Assembly: GCF_965363235.1 (NCBI RefSeq)
Contig: NC_134849.1
Location: forward strand, 57,307,122 to 57,371,121
Origin: Mytilus galloprovincialis
Lineage: Eukaryota > Mollusca > Bivalvia > Mytilida > Mytilidae
Reading direction: 5' to 3'
Length of the DNA stretch: 64,000 nucleotides
Notes under the pieces: generated by a model
Databases searched by the model: none
The model's input: only the letters and a program-made list of their open reading frames with translations
Told to the model about the DNA's origin: nothing
In this document: positions 11,990 to 22,254 of the stretch, in pieces
Layout of the letters: each line of letters opens with the position of its first letter
Position numbering within the stretch: position 1 is the stretch's first letter
Position numbers and translations under genes: made by a program

Positions 11990-12965
11990 CGTTCAAAGTA
12001 CCGGTATTTTCAAATTTATAATAAAACAACAACACAATGACATATAATAGAACAATAACATAATGACAGGATCGTTTAAAGCACAGAGTCACGTTATAAA
12101 AACCAAAGAAACACAAAAAGTCGCATATAAAAAACACACCAGCAAAAATTAAAGATAATGCAAACACATTGACGGGGTGTATTAGCACCGCGCCACATTA
12201 AATGGATATCACAGAAAACAAACCAAACAGTAAAAGTAATATTAATATTAATAATAGAACAAAGACAAATGAAAGAACAATATAACACGTTTTTAGATGA
12301 TAAACAACGTCAGTACACAGAATCAATACATCAAGACCATCATGCATTATTTGTGAAGTTAATACGGAATATTTATCAAACTTTTTTTTTACAAAAGGGA
12401 CGAGACGTTCTTTGACATACCCCCTGCTTCATCAACATTCTGCTCAGACACTGGTGACGTTTTACAAAGTCTGAGTAGGAGCTGCAAGCTCTTGAATATC
12501 GAATAAGTTGGGAAATATATATCCCATAAGCAAGTGCAGTTGGTATATTGCTACTAAAATTGGGAACATTAATAATTTCAAAATTAAAATCGTTTCGTTT
12601 GTCATAGATTCTGGTACTGAGATAACTGTATGTCAAATTCGAGATATAATATAAGTCTAAATATGAGGCGGAGGAAGCCGTGTCTGTTGTTTCTTTCATT
12701 TCTATTTCTGAGGGATATATAAATGGAACCCAATCAGAAAAGTTTATATTGTTAATCGAAAGAACATCATCAATATATCTGAAAGTGAAATTAAATAATC
12801 TGGCTTCTTTGATCTTATATTTGACCAGTGTCTGAAGGAACTCCGATTCATATGAAAACAAGAAGAGGTTGGCAAGGAGAGGCGCAAAGTTTGTTTCCAT
12901 GGGAATGCCAACAACTTGTTGAAAAAGTCTACCTCCAAATTCAACAAATATGTTATCGATAAGAA
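11990..12965 (-). pseudogene. Penelope-like element, reverse transcriptase fragment plus 3' region
   Basis: On the minus strand 12965-12376 encodes the core of a PLE reverse transcriptase. In order I see FGGRLFQQVVGIPM, APLLANLFLFSYESEF, the palm box FRYIDDVLS, SASYLDL, YDKRNDFNFEI and AYGIYISQLIRYSRACSSY. These are in the order typical of Penelope-group RTs. The reading frame is open for about 190 codons, then a stop occurs upstream (SML-stop-FLIDN). The expected N-terminal domain is missing. The region 11990-12375 is the non-coding 3' side of the same element; its homologue at 23560-23811 belongs to another copy. The element is dead but fairly well preserved. Confidence 0.85.
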
Positions 12966-13019
12966 ACTACAGCATACTGATCACTTGTTCTTCTGTGTAG
13001 CATGTATATGTCTTATGTA

Positions 13020-13382
13020 GAAAATGGTGCAGTTAGTATATTGCTACTAAGGTGGGGAAAATTGATAATTTCACAATTAAAATATTCTCGTTTGTCATAC
13101 AATTTGGAACTGAGATGACCGTGTATGTAAAATTCGAGGTATACGTATAAAAATGAGGCTGAGAAACCAGTGTATGTTGTTTCTCTAATTTCTATTTCTG
13201 GGGGATATATTAATGGAACCCAATCAGAAAAGTTTGGATTGTTAATGGAAAGAACATCATCAATATGTCTGAATGTAAAATTGAATGACCTGGCTTTTTT
13301 GATCTTCTTGTTTTTGACAATTGTAAAAAGGAATTCCGATTCGTATGCAAATAAGATTTTTTTTTCAATATTAGTTAAATGA
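13020..13382 (-). pseudogene. Second, more decayed PLE reverse transcriptase fragment
   Basis: This stretch aligns by eye with 12530-12880 of the neighbouring PLE. It shares 'TTGGTATATTGCTACTAA..TGGG', 'TTGTCATA.A.T.TGG.ACTGAGATAAC' and 'ATGGAACCCAATCAGAAAAG', but lacks an open minus-strand frame. It is either a separate old insertion or a partial duplication. The plus-strand ORF at 13170-13382 is an antisense artefact. Confidence 0.65.
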
Positions 13383-13670
13383 TAAGTAAAACATGCGAGA
13401 CATTTCAGCTGGTGTAAATATTTTTAAATATTGCATTTTGATAACACCTTAAATGAAAAAGAAAAGATTGTTTCTTGAAATAGACAGCCTTTTCAATTGT
13501 TTGACCAACTACCCGATAGTTTCAAACAGGAGTTTACAAAATTTCGGGATTGATATTTATATTAAATCAACTTAAAAGGGATTGAAGTTTCTTTTAATGT
13601 AGCAACTTTGAGGTGAGATAATCTGATAAAATCTAGTCGTATAAACAATATCATTTACTGTATGATAACA

Positions 13671-13945
13671 CTTGTGACATTCATCTTTCAATTAGCAAAC
13701 AAGATACATCATTTGCCAGACATCAGTAAGTCAATTATTTAAAATTTTCGTTTATTTTCTTTAAAGCGGTATACTACTGTTGCCTTTTTTTGTTTCCTTT
13801 TTTTATTGTTTTTTTTTAAAACTAAACAAGCAAAGTAACGAAAAAAACTTGTGACATCCATCTTTCAATTAGCAAACAAGATACATCCTTTGTCAGACAT
13901 CAGAAAGTCAATTATTTAAAATTTTCGTTTATTTTCTTTAAACAA
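13671..13945. repeat. Tandem duplication, ~177 bp period
   Basis: The ~90 bp segment beginning CTTGTGACATTCATCTTTCA at about 13671 recurs at about 13848, through AAATTTTCGTTTATTTTCTT. Between the copies lies AGCGGTATACTACTGTTGCC, the end signature of a PLE-type tail. The duplication may mark a target duplicated around a short retroelement stub. Confidence 0.55.
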
Positions 13946-14379
13946 GCCAAGTTACGAAAAAAACTGTCAACATGTCTTGTTCTTTAAAAGCTTTATTATA
14001 TAATAAATCAGCATAAGAAGGACATTCATTTTTTGTTATTTATGTTGACAATTCAGCAATCATGATCATATGAAAAGAAAATAAAGGCATTTGCAGAGAG
14101 ACGAGCGAAAATCATCATATACAAACTCATAAACGATTGGTTCGAAACGAATTGATTAATTCAAAAATAAAAAAAAACCAACACCATGACAAAAAAAAAA
14201 AGAAAATGACCAGAAAAGCAAACAACAGTTGCTGGAATGTTGCTACATAGAAATGTAAAGTTCACAATTTGGAAGCTTACAACTGACATCACGGACTCCA
14301 TGAATGGTAAGACGAAGTGCATCGACTTGGTATGCGTCTCCTGCTATGTGCGGATGCTTTAATTTACAAAACTGAAGAC

Positions 14380-14545
14380 TTTTCTGTTGTTTACAGATCT
14401 AAGACCGACAAAACATTTCTCTAATAAATAGAGACAGATAGTGACTACTGACGGAGAGAACATCATCAATATATATATATATGTATTCGAAAGTATTAGA
14501 TAGATGCAATTTCTATTTGACTTTTCGACGGTTCTATATGAGTTT
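14380..14545 (-). pseudogene. Short PLE reverse transcriptase relic
   Basis: On the minus strand a YIDDVLSVSS motif is followed by a degenerate continuation, matching the RT palm box of the 12376-12965 copy. An ATATAT expansion interrupts the sequence just before the motif. Only about 50 codons are recognisable. Confidence 0.45.
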
Positions 14546-14749
14546 TGCTTCCCATTATAATACAAACAAGTCGGTCAATAGGGGTACACGTCAATTGGAA
14601 TAATGACTTCCTGTATAATATATCAATCCACAAATATGTAGCCGACAATAAGTTTCAGCATTTTTATTTATTTGTTTTTGAAATCCGATGGTTCTTCCCA
14701 AAACAATATTTTCATAACACAATTTCTTTTTGTTCATATAGTTCCTCAA

Positions 14750-14919
14750 TTCTTTCGGGTCGAATAAATTCATTGTTTTTAAATATTTGGCTATGAGAGT
14801 TTCTGATGAAGGTAAAACCAGAAAGCGCAATTCTTTCGGCTCGAATAAATTCCTTGTTTTTAAATATTTGGCTTTGAGAGTTTCTGATGAAGGTAAAACC
14901 AGAAAGCGCATCGAACGCC
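14750..14919 (+). repeat. 81 bp tandem duplication carrying hammerhead-like modules (family B)
   Basis: Two copies of an 81 bp unit run from ATTCTTTCGGGTCGAATAAA to AGAAAGCGCA (about 14750-14830 and 14831-14910). Each holds CTGATGA, a short stem II (GGT-AAA-ACC) and GAAA, the hammerhead core elements. In the second copy (14876-14919) the sequence continues ATC|GAACGC. Its GAACGC can pair partly with the upstream GAGAGTTT, with one mismatch against the expected GAGCGTTT. The first copy lacks the matching stem I strand. ORFs across this block are not genes. Confidence 0.5.
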
Positions 14920-15140
14920 TGAAATTTGTAAAGTGTCTTCATGTTCTATGTCATGTTACCCTCGGAGACTGACTGTCCACCAGCAGCGGTATCCACCCAA
15001 TCCCGTTAAAACATCTCAACACTTAACAACCCCCTCAGGCAAGGTTGACCTTTAATGGAGTTGGCTATTTGTTTTAGATCTTTTTGGTTATATAACTGTT
15101 TGGGTTCTTCTACATTATTGGCTTTCAAATATTCGACCTT

Positions 15141-15186
15141 GAGCGTTCCTGATGAAGGTAAATGCAGAGAAACTCTTCGGACGCAT
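15141..15186 (+). ncRNA. Hammerhead-ribozyme-like module (family B)
   Basis: The sequence reads GAGCGTTC-CTGATGA-(AGG...GCAGA)-GAAA-CTCTTC-GGACGC. Stem I is six pairs, GCGTTC with GGACGC, including one G-U. The core boxes CTGATGA and GAAA are intact and the cleavage triplet would be TTC. Stem II is weak, so activity is doubtful. It faces the inverted module at 15236-15285. Confidence 0.45.
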
Positions 15187-15235
15187 GAAATTGATCACAT
15201 GTTCTCAATTTCTTTTTTTTTATATATAAATTTCA

Positions 15236-15285
15236 TGCGTCTGACAAGCTTTTCAGGACAAACCTTCATCAGAAACTGAACGTCG
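15236..15285 (-). ncRNA. Hammerhead-ribozyme-like module in opposite orientation (family B)
   Basis: On the minus strand the order is CTGATGA, AGG-TTTGT-CCT (stem II), GAAA, AGCTTGTC, AGACGCATGAA. All core boxes and a GTC cleavage triplet are present; stem I pairing is poor. The flanking ATTTCATGCGTC is shared, inverted, with the 15141-15186 module, so the two form a head-to-head pair. Confidence 0.4.
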
Positions 15286-16207
15286 GACATTTGAAAGCCA
15301 TAGATGTGCATGAAGCGAAGCATTTAAAAGTTTTCTTTAAAATAATATTGATTATTGCTTCGAACAGCGGCATACTACTGCTGCCTTTATTTGTATGTTT
15401 TCAATGTATTTATGAAAGACGAGTTCGTTAAACATCTGTCACCTAAATTTATTAGACGATTCAAGTGATATTCATGGAGAATATGAATATAATATATATT
15501 TCATAGAAGGGAAAAATCAAATGGACTGCAATTTGTAAATATTGTGATCACTGATTTTAGAGAATTTCTTTTGAATTTCAAGAAACCACACCTGACTGAC
15601 ACCATTGGTTGAATATAAACAATCAAAATCGTTTTCAAGATCATCTTTTACTGATAAATATCAGAAAGATGTTTAGTCGAACATCTAGACAAACAGGCTA
15701 TATGTCGTTCTTTATAAGGATTTGTCCACTTTCGGTATTTATCTAACAGATGGAAAATCCAATCATTTTACGTAAAACCAAAGCAGAGGGCATAATAATG
15801 ATCTTTTAAAATCGCTATTCCTCGAATGATGTAGGGGTGAGACTTTTAAATTTAATTTTCTTCGAAATCCGAGTCCTCTAGACAGATATTAAAAGTTATG
15901 GTATATATGACAGCTAGCATTGTGTAAAACTTTGATATCTAAAATTATTTTTTTAAAAGACGTCAAAGAACTGATAACCGCTAGCTTCATGAACGGACAA
16001 GAAACGCAAGAGCTCCTGATCATAGTTTGTATGGCACATAGAATGCATGACTGAAACACTTTGATCCATTCCTTCTTAAATATAGATATAATTTATATTA
16101 TCGAAATTAATGGCTATCCATTCCCGACACCCCATAGACTGCTACCAACATCTCCGTCGAGCAGTATCAATACAAACACATCGATATATGCCATCATGTG
16201 TACAATT

Positions 16208-16532
16208 CATTCATACATTTTTGTATTTAAGGAATGACTGTAATATTTTTTCTGTCTATGAAGAAATAACATTAAAAATTTGGTGCACACTGAATAACGT
16301 GCGTAGCGGGTTATCTAACAGTGTGCACCACATTTGTTATGTTATTTCGAATAGACAGAAAAAATATTACAGTCATTTCTTATAATTTAATTCTAAATTC
16401 CATTTTAAACCGTAGAAAACCATGAAAAAACGTTGATGACGTCACGGTCACATGACTAAATTATGTCTATGGGCTCATAACAAAATAACGTCAGCCAAAC
16501 AGAACACGCGTTACATCCAAAATTAAATTATT
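16208..16532. mobile_element. Hairpin MITE
   Basis: Long arms GAATGACTGTAATATTTTTT...GTGCACACTG (16221-16290) and CAGTGTGCACC...AAAAAATATTACAGTCATTTC (16319-16379) are near-complementary. A tail runs to CGCGTTACATCCAAAATTAAATT at about 16532. A second copy, in the opposite orientation, lies at 31703-32014, where it interrupts a PLE. The ORF at 16110-16385 is this hairpin. Confidence 0.7.
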
Positions 16533-16636
16533 AGTCAATATCAGTAAATTGTGTGTTCTCATAGATCAACATTCCTTCACCATTTATCTTCAATATCGTT
16601 CTTTATTTGGCCTTTCTACCTTTTTTTTTTATTCGA

Positions 16637-16680
16637 GCGTCACTGATGAGTCTTTTGTAGACGAAACGCGCGTCTGGCGC
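16637..16680 (+). ncRNA. Hammerhead ribozyme, type I (family A), intact core
   Basis: The sequence has stem I GCGTCA paired with TGGCGC, the CTGATGA box, stem II GTCT-TTTGT-AGAC, the GAAA box, a minimal stem III (ACGCGCGT) and the cleavage triplet GTC. Cleavage is expected after 16674. This layout, with a very short stem III, is that of hammerheads in Penelope-like elements and animal retrozymes. The upstream ~80 bp matches the retrozyme unit at 42391-42961, but no second ribozyme lies nearby, so this is a solo copy. Confidence 0.8.
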
Positions 16681-16859
16681 AAATACAAAATTTTAATCCT
16701 GTTATCTATGATGAGTAAATTTTCATTTGATATATTAATTAATAAAATATATGCTTTATATAGGTCAAGATCCATTCTTATACTTAGGATCTATGTTGTG
16801 TTTGCTCTGTGTTGAAGAACTATGAATTTGACAAGAAGAACAGCAATAAAAGTGCTGTT

Positions 16860-18394
16860 TCTTTTGCTTTTAGTTTGTTTGACTTATTATTTTTTGTTTG
16901 TGTTTTTTTTGTGTTGTCCTTGAACAGATTTTGTGTCAAGGATTGATACCCAATATCATTTTTTTTTATTAAAGTATAAAATAAAAAATCACATCAAGCT
17001 GCAGCAACCAACATTTAAAAGGCACAGACTATACGAAATCCGAGTAAGGAATAAACGACACAATGATTGATGATAGTAAAATGGTAGATACTTTGAATGT
17101 GCTTTTTAGTAAACAATCTAATAATGATGATTGTTATGCCGGTCTCTTGGACTTAGATGTTATGGCAACAATAGTTTACCGATTTCCAACCGAGAAAACA
17201 ACCCTTATAGTATTTTCAACTTTGATGAGTGTATTTAAACAAACTACGAAATAACTAATCAAAAGTAAAACAATGAAACCTTACTTGGAAATAAGATATC
17301 GTTGAGTATAGCCAGTCTCGACTAAAGTCATATGAAACCTCAAATTAAAAAAAATGAAGCATATGTTTTTTTTTTAATAACAAAATGGATAGTTTTCATT
17401 ATTAATCTTATGTAAATATACTTTTTTCTGAAGAAAACTCTTTAATTTGTCCACATTCAGAAGAAGTTTACTTTATTTAATTGCTTGCTCCCAGGAAGCA
17501 ATTCGCCGACATATTTTCCTTATGCAAAGTGACCTTTAGCGTGAGCCTTCTCGTAAAAATCCGGTGATCGCAATACGCATGGATCTGTCACTGAAAGTAA
17601 CTCTTATCTGAGTGTACATTTTAAACACGTGCTCAATATCCATGCTTCTTTGTTGATTGTTAACAAACGGATGACAATCGTTAAACTTTGGCTTGAAAAC
17701 ACGAATTTTAATTACCTGCTATTTTTTCACAACAACACGGACCGATAGAAAAAAAAAATGACGGTTAAACGAAATTTATGCGAAAAAAATGATAAAATCG
17801 CGCACAGAAGACTAAGTTTATGATATATGTATGCATTGGTTCAAGAATTGGATTAACATTATTTTTCACCGGTCACTCGTTTCATAGGACTTTAACATCT
17901 AAATAATGAACAACTCAACAATTATTACAAAGAAAATAGTGATTTACAGAGATTTGAAAATAAAAATTGAGTTTAATTTGTGATAAACGATATTTAAGCT
18001 GTTTTAAAGATGTTTGTTTCAATAACTTGTCACAATTTAAATAAATCATTAACAAGTTGAATATAAAAACTATAAGTACATGTCCAATGATACGACATAT
18101 TGATAAATAAGTTATTAGAACAGAAAGTAGAATAAGTTCTTTGATAACTTCAACGGGAAAATAAAGTTATCTTGCAAAAATAAATGAATTATCTACTGTA
18201 ACAAAGTTCGTTACAGATTGTTTTACTATCTTAAAAAATGTTAAACGCATTCTTTATACCAAGGCATACGATTGGTGGTGGCTTGCTATCAAATATTAAC
18301 TGGATATAAGTCAATGTGGTGTAAAATAAACAAACAAAAACAAGTCATCGGGCAGACACAATTGACTTCATATTGACAGGTATATAATGTTTAT
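16860..18394. other. No supported gene
   Basis: AT-rich DNA with a few short ORFs. The longest, 17063-17254 (+), encodes 63 residues with no domain, signal peptide or splice support. I recognise no repeat family over most of it. Confidence 0.4.
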
Positions 18395-18770
18395 TTTGTC
18401 CACGCGTCTGGTGTAATAAATTATAATCCTGGTATCTAAAGTTGATAACTTTTTACACCACTGGGTCCATGCCACTGCTGGTGGACATTTCGACCCCGAG
18501 GGTATCTCAGGCCCAGTAGTCAGCACTTCGGTGTTGACATGAATATCAATTATATGGCCATTTTTATAAATTTCCTGTTTACAAAACTTTGAATCTTTGG
18601 AAAAACGAAGGATTTCTTATCCCAGGAGAAGATTATCTTAGCTGTATTTGGCACAACCTTTTGGAATTTTTGGTACTCAATGCTCATCAACTTTGTATTT
18701 GTTTGACTTTTCAAGTGTTTTGCCTGAGCGTCACCAATGAGTCTTATGTAGACGAAACGCGTGTCTTGCG
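18395..18770 (+). mobile_element. Decayed retrozyme-like unit bounded by two hammerhead remnants
   Basis: The left boundary keeps only the 3' part of a hammerhead (CACGCGTCTGGTG at 18401-18413). The right boundary is the complete but mutated hammerhead at 18728-18761. The predicted cleavage points (after 18408 and after 18755) are 347 nt apart. The interior carries 'CCACTGGGTCCATGCCACTG' and 'TTAGCTGTATTTGGCA', as in the 42391-42961 unit. Confidence 0.6.
18728..18761 (+). pseudogene. Inactivated hammerhead ribozyme (family A)
   Basis: The order is GCGTCA-CCAATGA-GTCTTATGTAGAC-GAAA-CGCGTGTC-TTGCGT. The conserved CTGATGA has become CCAATGA, changing two invariant core bases. Stem II, GAAA and the GTC cleavage triplet remain. 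Self-cleavage is not expected. Confidence 0.7.
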
Positions 18771-18863
18771 TACTGATACCTTAGATAACTATTTGTTTAT
18801 CATAATGGTCATACGTTGTTGCGTTTAAGGCATCCCCAGTTTCTTTTTCAAATATATCGTTTT

Positions 18864-18908
18864 GAGCGATCTGGATAAAGGTAAATCAAGGAAGTCACTT
18901 GGGACGCA
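18864..18908 (+). pseudogene. Decayed hammerhead-like module (family B)
   Basis: The segment GAGCGATCTGGATAAAGG...GGGACGCAC lines up with the 15141-15186 module, but CTGATGA reads CTGGATA and the GAAA box is altered. The flank GACGCACGAAAT is shared with the family. Confidence 0.4.
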
Positions 18909-18939
18909 CGAAATAAATAAAGTGTTTTATCTAATGTTT

Positions 18940-19060
18940 AAAAAGTAAAACAGAAATACTGAACTCCGAGGAAAATTCAAAACGGAAAGTCCTTAGTCAA
19001 ATAGCAAACAAAAGCTCAAACACATCAAACGAATGGACAACAAATGTCATATTCCAGTCT
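18940..19060 (-). repeat. PLE-tail-type dispersed repeat
   Basis: It has the segment 'CAGAAATACTGAACTCCGAG...CAAACGAATGGACAACAA', the same family as at 10780-11215, 22045-22250 and 50133-50215. Non-coding. Confidence 0.5.
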
Positions 19061-19420
19061 ACTCGTACTTCATGTACAAAACTTAGACAAAAAGGCTTGG
19101 AGAAAGGGGGGTTACACTGTCATATTTTTGGGATCATGAGTTCTAAGGCAAATAAGGTATCTGGTTCTTTCGAAAAGTGAAAAACAATAAGAACGTCTGA
19201 ATCTGTCTAATTTAAAAAAAAGACCAAACATCGTATTTACTTTAATATAGGAAATTCCGAGAATTAATGTTTTAATGTTGGTTGCTAATGAAATAATTCA
19301 TTGTTAATATTTACTTGTATGCAATATTTTAGACTATATACATAAACTCATCATAGTACCAAGATTAAATTTTGTATTTACGCCATACATTGTATTGTTT
19401 CAGATCCTAAAAAGCTGACA

Positions 19421-21730
19421 ATGGGACCTTTGACAAGGAATTATATCAAGCTTATTCTATTACTGTGGATTCAACTGTCTGTATATCCCTGTAATTTTGC
19501 AGAAAATATGAACACAATGTGTCCACCAAACTTCCAACCGCTAACTGTGGAATCAAAAAGTAATTGCAGCATTAAATTGTCTAATGATAGCAGCAATTTT
19601 GAATATGCATTAAGAAACAGAATAAGTTGGGAAGATGGCACTGTTCAACGTATTAAAACAGATATGAAAATACCAAAAGATTACAAAACCAACAAATCCC
19701 TTACAATGATTCTTCCCAATAAATGGCTTTTGGCATTTATTGATCCTGAAGGACCATTCAATTTCGTGTCTTGGAGTTCAGACTTCAAAGTACTTTCTTT
19801 GGGACTATTGAGTGATGACAATAATGAAGCGATTGCAGTGAAGATAAACGAAACCGCTGGAAACTGTGACGATAAAATCGGGGGAAATTATATGATCACT
19901 GAAATAGTAAAATTGTTCACAGACTTTATTCGAGAAAAAGTAGAACTTGACAGGCAGTATGATTACGAAAATATACATTTATGTTATCTCTCGAAATTTA
20001 AATGGTTCGAAAATAATAAGCCTTTGATTTGGGCAAAACGATTTTTCGGAATACCATTCCAAGAATTTGGATATAAATGTTGTATGGTAAGAGAAGATAC
20101 AGTGTGTTGTGATGACAAACTGCATCGAATCGAGGGCTATAGACTACTTCCGTACATTATTTCAATATTTTTCGTTTTATACTCTCCTATCCCAGTATTA
20201 TTCTTTGCATATTCTTTTACAAGGGAGGAGAACAACAAATTTCAGACAGGAGATTTGACTGCATCAATAGACAGCCATCACACACAAGACAGCAATCATA
20301 TTCGAAACTCATCTAAGACAGTACCAGTTTTCCTCAGGTTTCCGTTCCTTATTCGATTTTTTGATGATCAAGATATTCGCAATATTCGTGAACAGGACAA
20401 GAATCTTGATTGCACATGTAATTCATTTTGTCCTGATTGCACATGTCCTGATTGCGCATGGTGTCCTGATTGCATTCGCGATTGTAGTGATTCTTTCTGT
20501 CCGTGGTTATTCAAAAGGTTGAAAAGGATTATCTTTTTCCTACTTTTTCCAAGTATAATATATTTTGAATTTATACTTTTAACGTCATTTAATGAATGGA
20601 AAGAACTTTTAAAAAAAATTGGAGAAGACGAATTACTCTTTGGATTTCCATCTATTTTAGGAAGTGTAAAGAACACGATGTTTTTACCTCCGGAAGGACC
20701 GCTGGGAGCCTTGATAATCTATCATATCTTCGGGTTTTGCATTATTGTTTTACCGGATGATTTCGAATCATCCGTTTTAGAAAATGGTATTTTAGAAAGT
20801 GTTGCAAACACTGTTAATATTTTAGCACCAAAGGGGTTTAAAAATGAACCTGGCAGAGGGTTTTATAAAATAAGACAAATTCTTCAGACATTTATGTACC
20901 TACCTTTGAATGCAGTTTACTGGATAACAGGAAGAGGTTTTATGATGAAAGTCTGTCGATTTGTAGTTTGTCTCGTGTTAGCTCTTCCTATTATTCCATT
21001 CTCTGTTATAACTTTAATTGGTTGGAAAAAGTACAGTGAAAACACACTAGATTCTTGCAGTCTTTTCAAATGTTGGACTAGTTGGGTTTCAAAAATTTCA
21101 AAGTACATTGCGGTAGGCATTTCATGTATTGCTTTTATTATATTTTATGGCATATTTGTTGTAATGTTATCATATTCAATTTATCTTGTGTTATACATAT
21201 TCTTCTTTACATCATTGGCCTTTATAATTTCTCCAACCAACAAATCAAAAATTCTGATATTTATAATCGGGGCAATTTTCTTTGTTTATCAGATCATAAG
21301 AGATTCTATTCATTTCTATAAAGAACTTTTTCACCTTATCATAGAAATTTGTGAAAATGATGATAATTTAAAAGTAAAGTACATGATCCACAACCCACAA
21401 GGACAATTCATTGACGAAAATTTAGTCATTATGGTTTTCAGAAAGATTCGTCCAGTGTTTGTGCAGGCAGGGCATTCAATCTTCAAAATAGTTATTGTTA
21501 TGCTTATTTATGCTTCTGCATTATCATTTATGCTTAAATTCAATGACAAAATGTCGGACGTCATTGAAAGATTGACAATTTTGCTAACAAGCTTCACTCC
21601 AATCATACTACAATGGAAGTTCAAAACAATGTGTCCTAAAAGAAAACTTGCCGACCACATTATACGAGAATATGCAAAAGAAGCCAAAATGACAGGTTTT
21701 TCAGATCGGTTAAATATAAATGGTGTATAA
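19421..21730 (+). CDS. Multi-pass membrane protein with Cys-rich CPDC cluster, 769 aa
   Basis: I do not recognise a named family. A splice acceptor (TTGTTTCAG, ending 19403) precedes the ATG by 17 bp; the frame is open back to it. Starting at this ATG gives a signal peptide (residues 1-24, hydrophobic core LILLLWIQLSVY), which supports the choice. Residues 25-240 look extracellular: N-glycosylation sequons at N48, N55, N91 and N143, and paired Cys near 188 and 220-230. Membrane segments follow at about 243-264, 368-388, 427-446, 511-533, 563-605 (probably two), 611-628 and 687-704. Between the first two lies a Cys-rich block (331-360) built from repeated CPDC/DCTC units. The C-terminus (733-769) is basic and probably cytosolic. 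The frame is uninterrupted over 2.3 kb, and AATAAA signals follow at 21837 and 21861. Role unknown; a lineage-specific receptor-like or transporter-like protein is possible. Confidence 0.85.
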   Translation: MGPLTRNYIKLILLLWIQLSVYPCNFAENMNTMCPPNFQPLTVESKSNCSIKLSNDSSNFEYALRNRISWEDGTVQRIKTDMKIPKDYKTNKSLTMILPNKWLLAFIDPEGPFNFVSWSSDFKVLSLGLLSDDNNEAIAVKINETAGNCDDKIGGNYMITEIVKLFTDFIREKVELDRQYDYENIHLCYLSKFKWFENNKPLIWAKRFFGIPFQEFGYKCCMVREDTVCCDDKLHRIEGYRLLPYIISIFFVLYSPIPVLFFAYSFTREENNKFQTGDLTASIDSHHTQDSNHIRNSSKTVPVFLRFPFLIRFFDDQDIRNIREQDKNLDCTCNSFCPDCTCPDCAWCPDCIRDCSDSFCPWLFKRLKRIIFFLLFPSIIYFEFILLTSFNEWKELLKKIGEDELLFGFPSILGSVKNTMFLPPEGPLGALIIYHIFGFCIIVLPDDFESSVLENGILESVANTVNILAPKGFKNEPGRGFYKIRQILQTFMYLPLNAVYWITGRGFMMKVCRFVVCLVLALPIIPFSVITLIGWKKYSENTLDSCSLFKCWTSWVSKISKYIAVGISCIAFIIFYGIFVVMLSYSIYLVLYIFFFTSLAFIISPTNKSKILIFIIGAIFFVYQIIRDSIHFYKELFHLIIEICENDDNLKVKYMIHNPQGQFIDENLVIMVFRKIRPVFVQAGHSIFKIVIVMLIYASALSFMLKFNDKMSDVIERLTILLTSFTPIILQWKFKTMCPKRKLADHIIREYAKEAKMTGFSDRLNINGV

Positions 21731-21836
21731 CAAATGGTGATTTTCAAAGCAGTATTTTAATACAAAAATGAGACTGCAAATATTTACCTATATATTTGAA
21801 CAATTGTCATTGTATAGTACATGTAAATATCATTTA

Positions 21837-21866
21837 AATAAACTCATTATAAATACCAGGAATAAA
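21837..21866 (+). terminator. Polyadenylation signals of the 19421-21730 gene
   Basis: Two AATAAA hexamers (21837-21842 and 21861-21866) lie about 105 and 130 bp after the stop codon. No other nearby gene would use them. Confidence 0.5.
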
Positions 21867-22044
21867 ATGTGTACGCCAAACGCAGATTGCGTCTAAAGCA
21901 GATTCACATGTGACACTTTAATCAGATAAAGTTTGAAGTTGAAGGTTCAAAAAGGATTGTCAAATACAGATAATGTTATCTATTCCTGGGGTTGAATGCT
22001 ACAAAATTCCGTTCACATTGCTATATGAATTAATAAGAGGATAA

Positions 22045-22250
22045 AAAGTAAAATCACAAAAATATTGAACTCCAAGGAAAATTTAATACGGAAAGTCCTT
22101 AATCAAAATGGCAAAATCAAATGATAACACACATCAAACGAATGGACAACAACTGTCACACACCTGACTTGGTACACGCATTTTCAAATGTAGAAAATGG
22201 TGGATTGAATCTGGTTTAATAGCGCTAAACCTCTCACTTGTATTACTGGT
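22045..22250 (-). repeat. PLE-tail-type dispersed repeat
   Basis: It contains 'AAAATCACAAAAATATTGAA', 'CAAACGAATGGACAACAACT' and 'AATGGTGGATTGAATCTGG'. On the minus strand it resembles the 3' portion of bivalve PLEs (TGTACCAAGTCAGG motif). It abuts a plus-strand PLE at 22255. Confidence 0.5.
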
Positions 22251-22254
22251 AAAT

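Noticed and set aside
14545..14972. Overlapping ORFs on both strands with repeated FIRNSQSQIFKNKEFI-like peptide
   Set aside because: They are translations of the 81 bp tandem hammerhead-like repeat, open on both strands, and not genes.
17063..17254. Small ORF of 63 residues
   Set aside because: No domain, signal peptide, splice support or conserved context. Expected by chance in AT-rich DNA.
20368..20676. 102-residue ORF antisense to the membrane-protein gene
   Set aside because: It mirrors the Cys-rich repeat of the sense frame and has no independent support.
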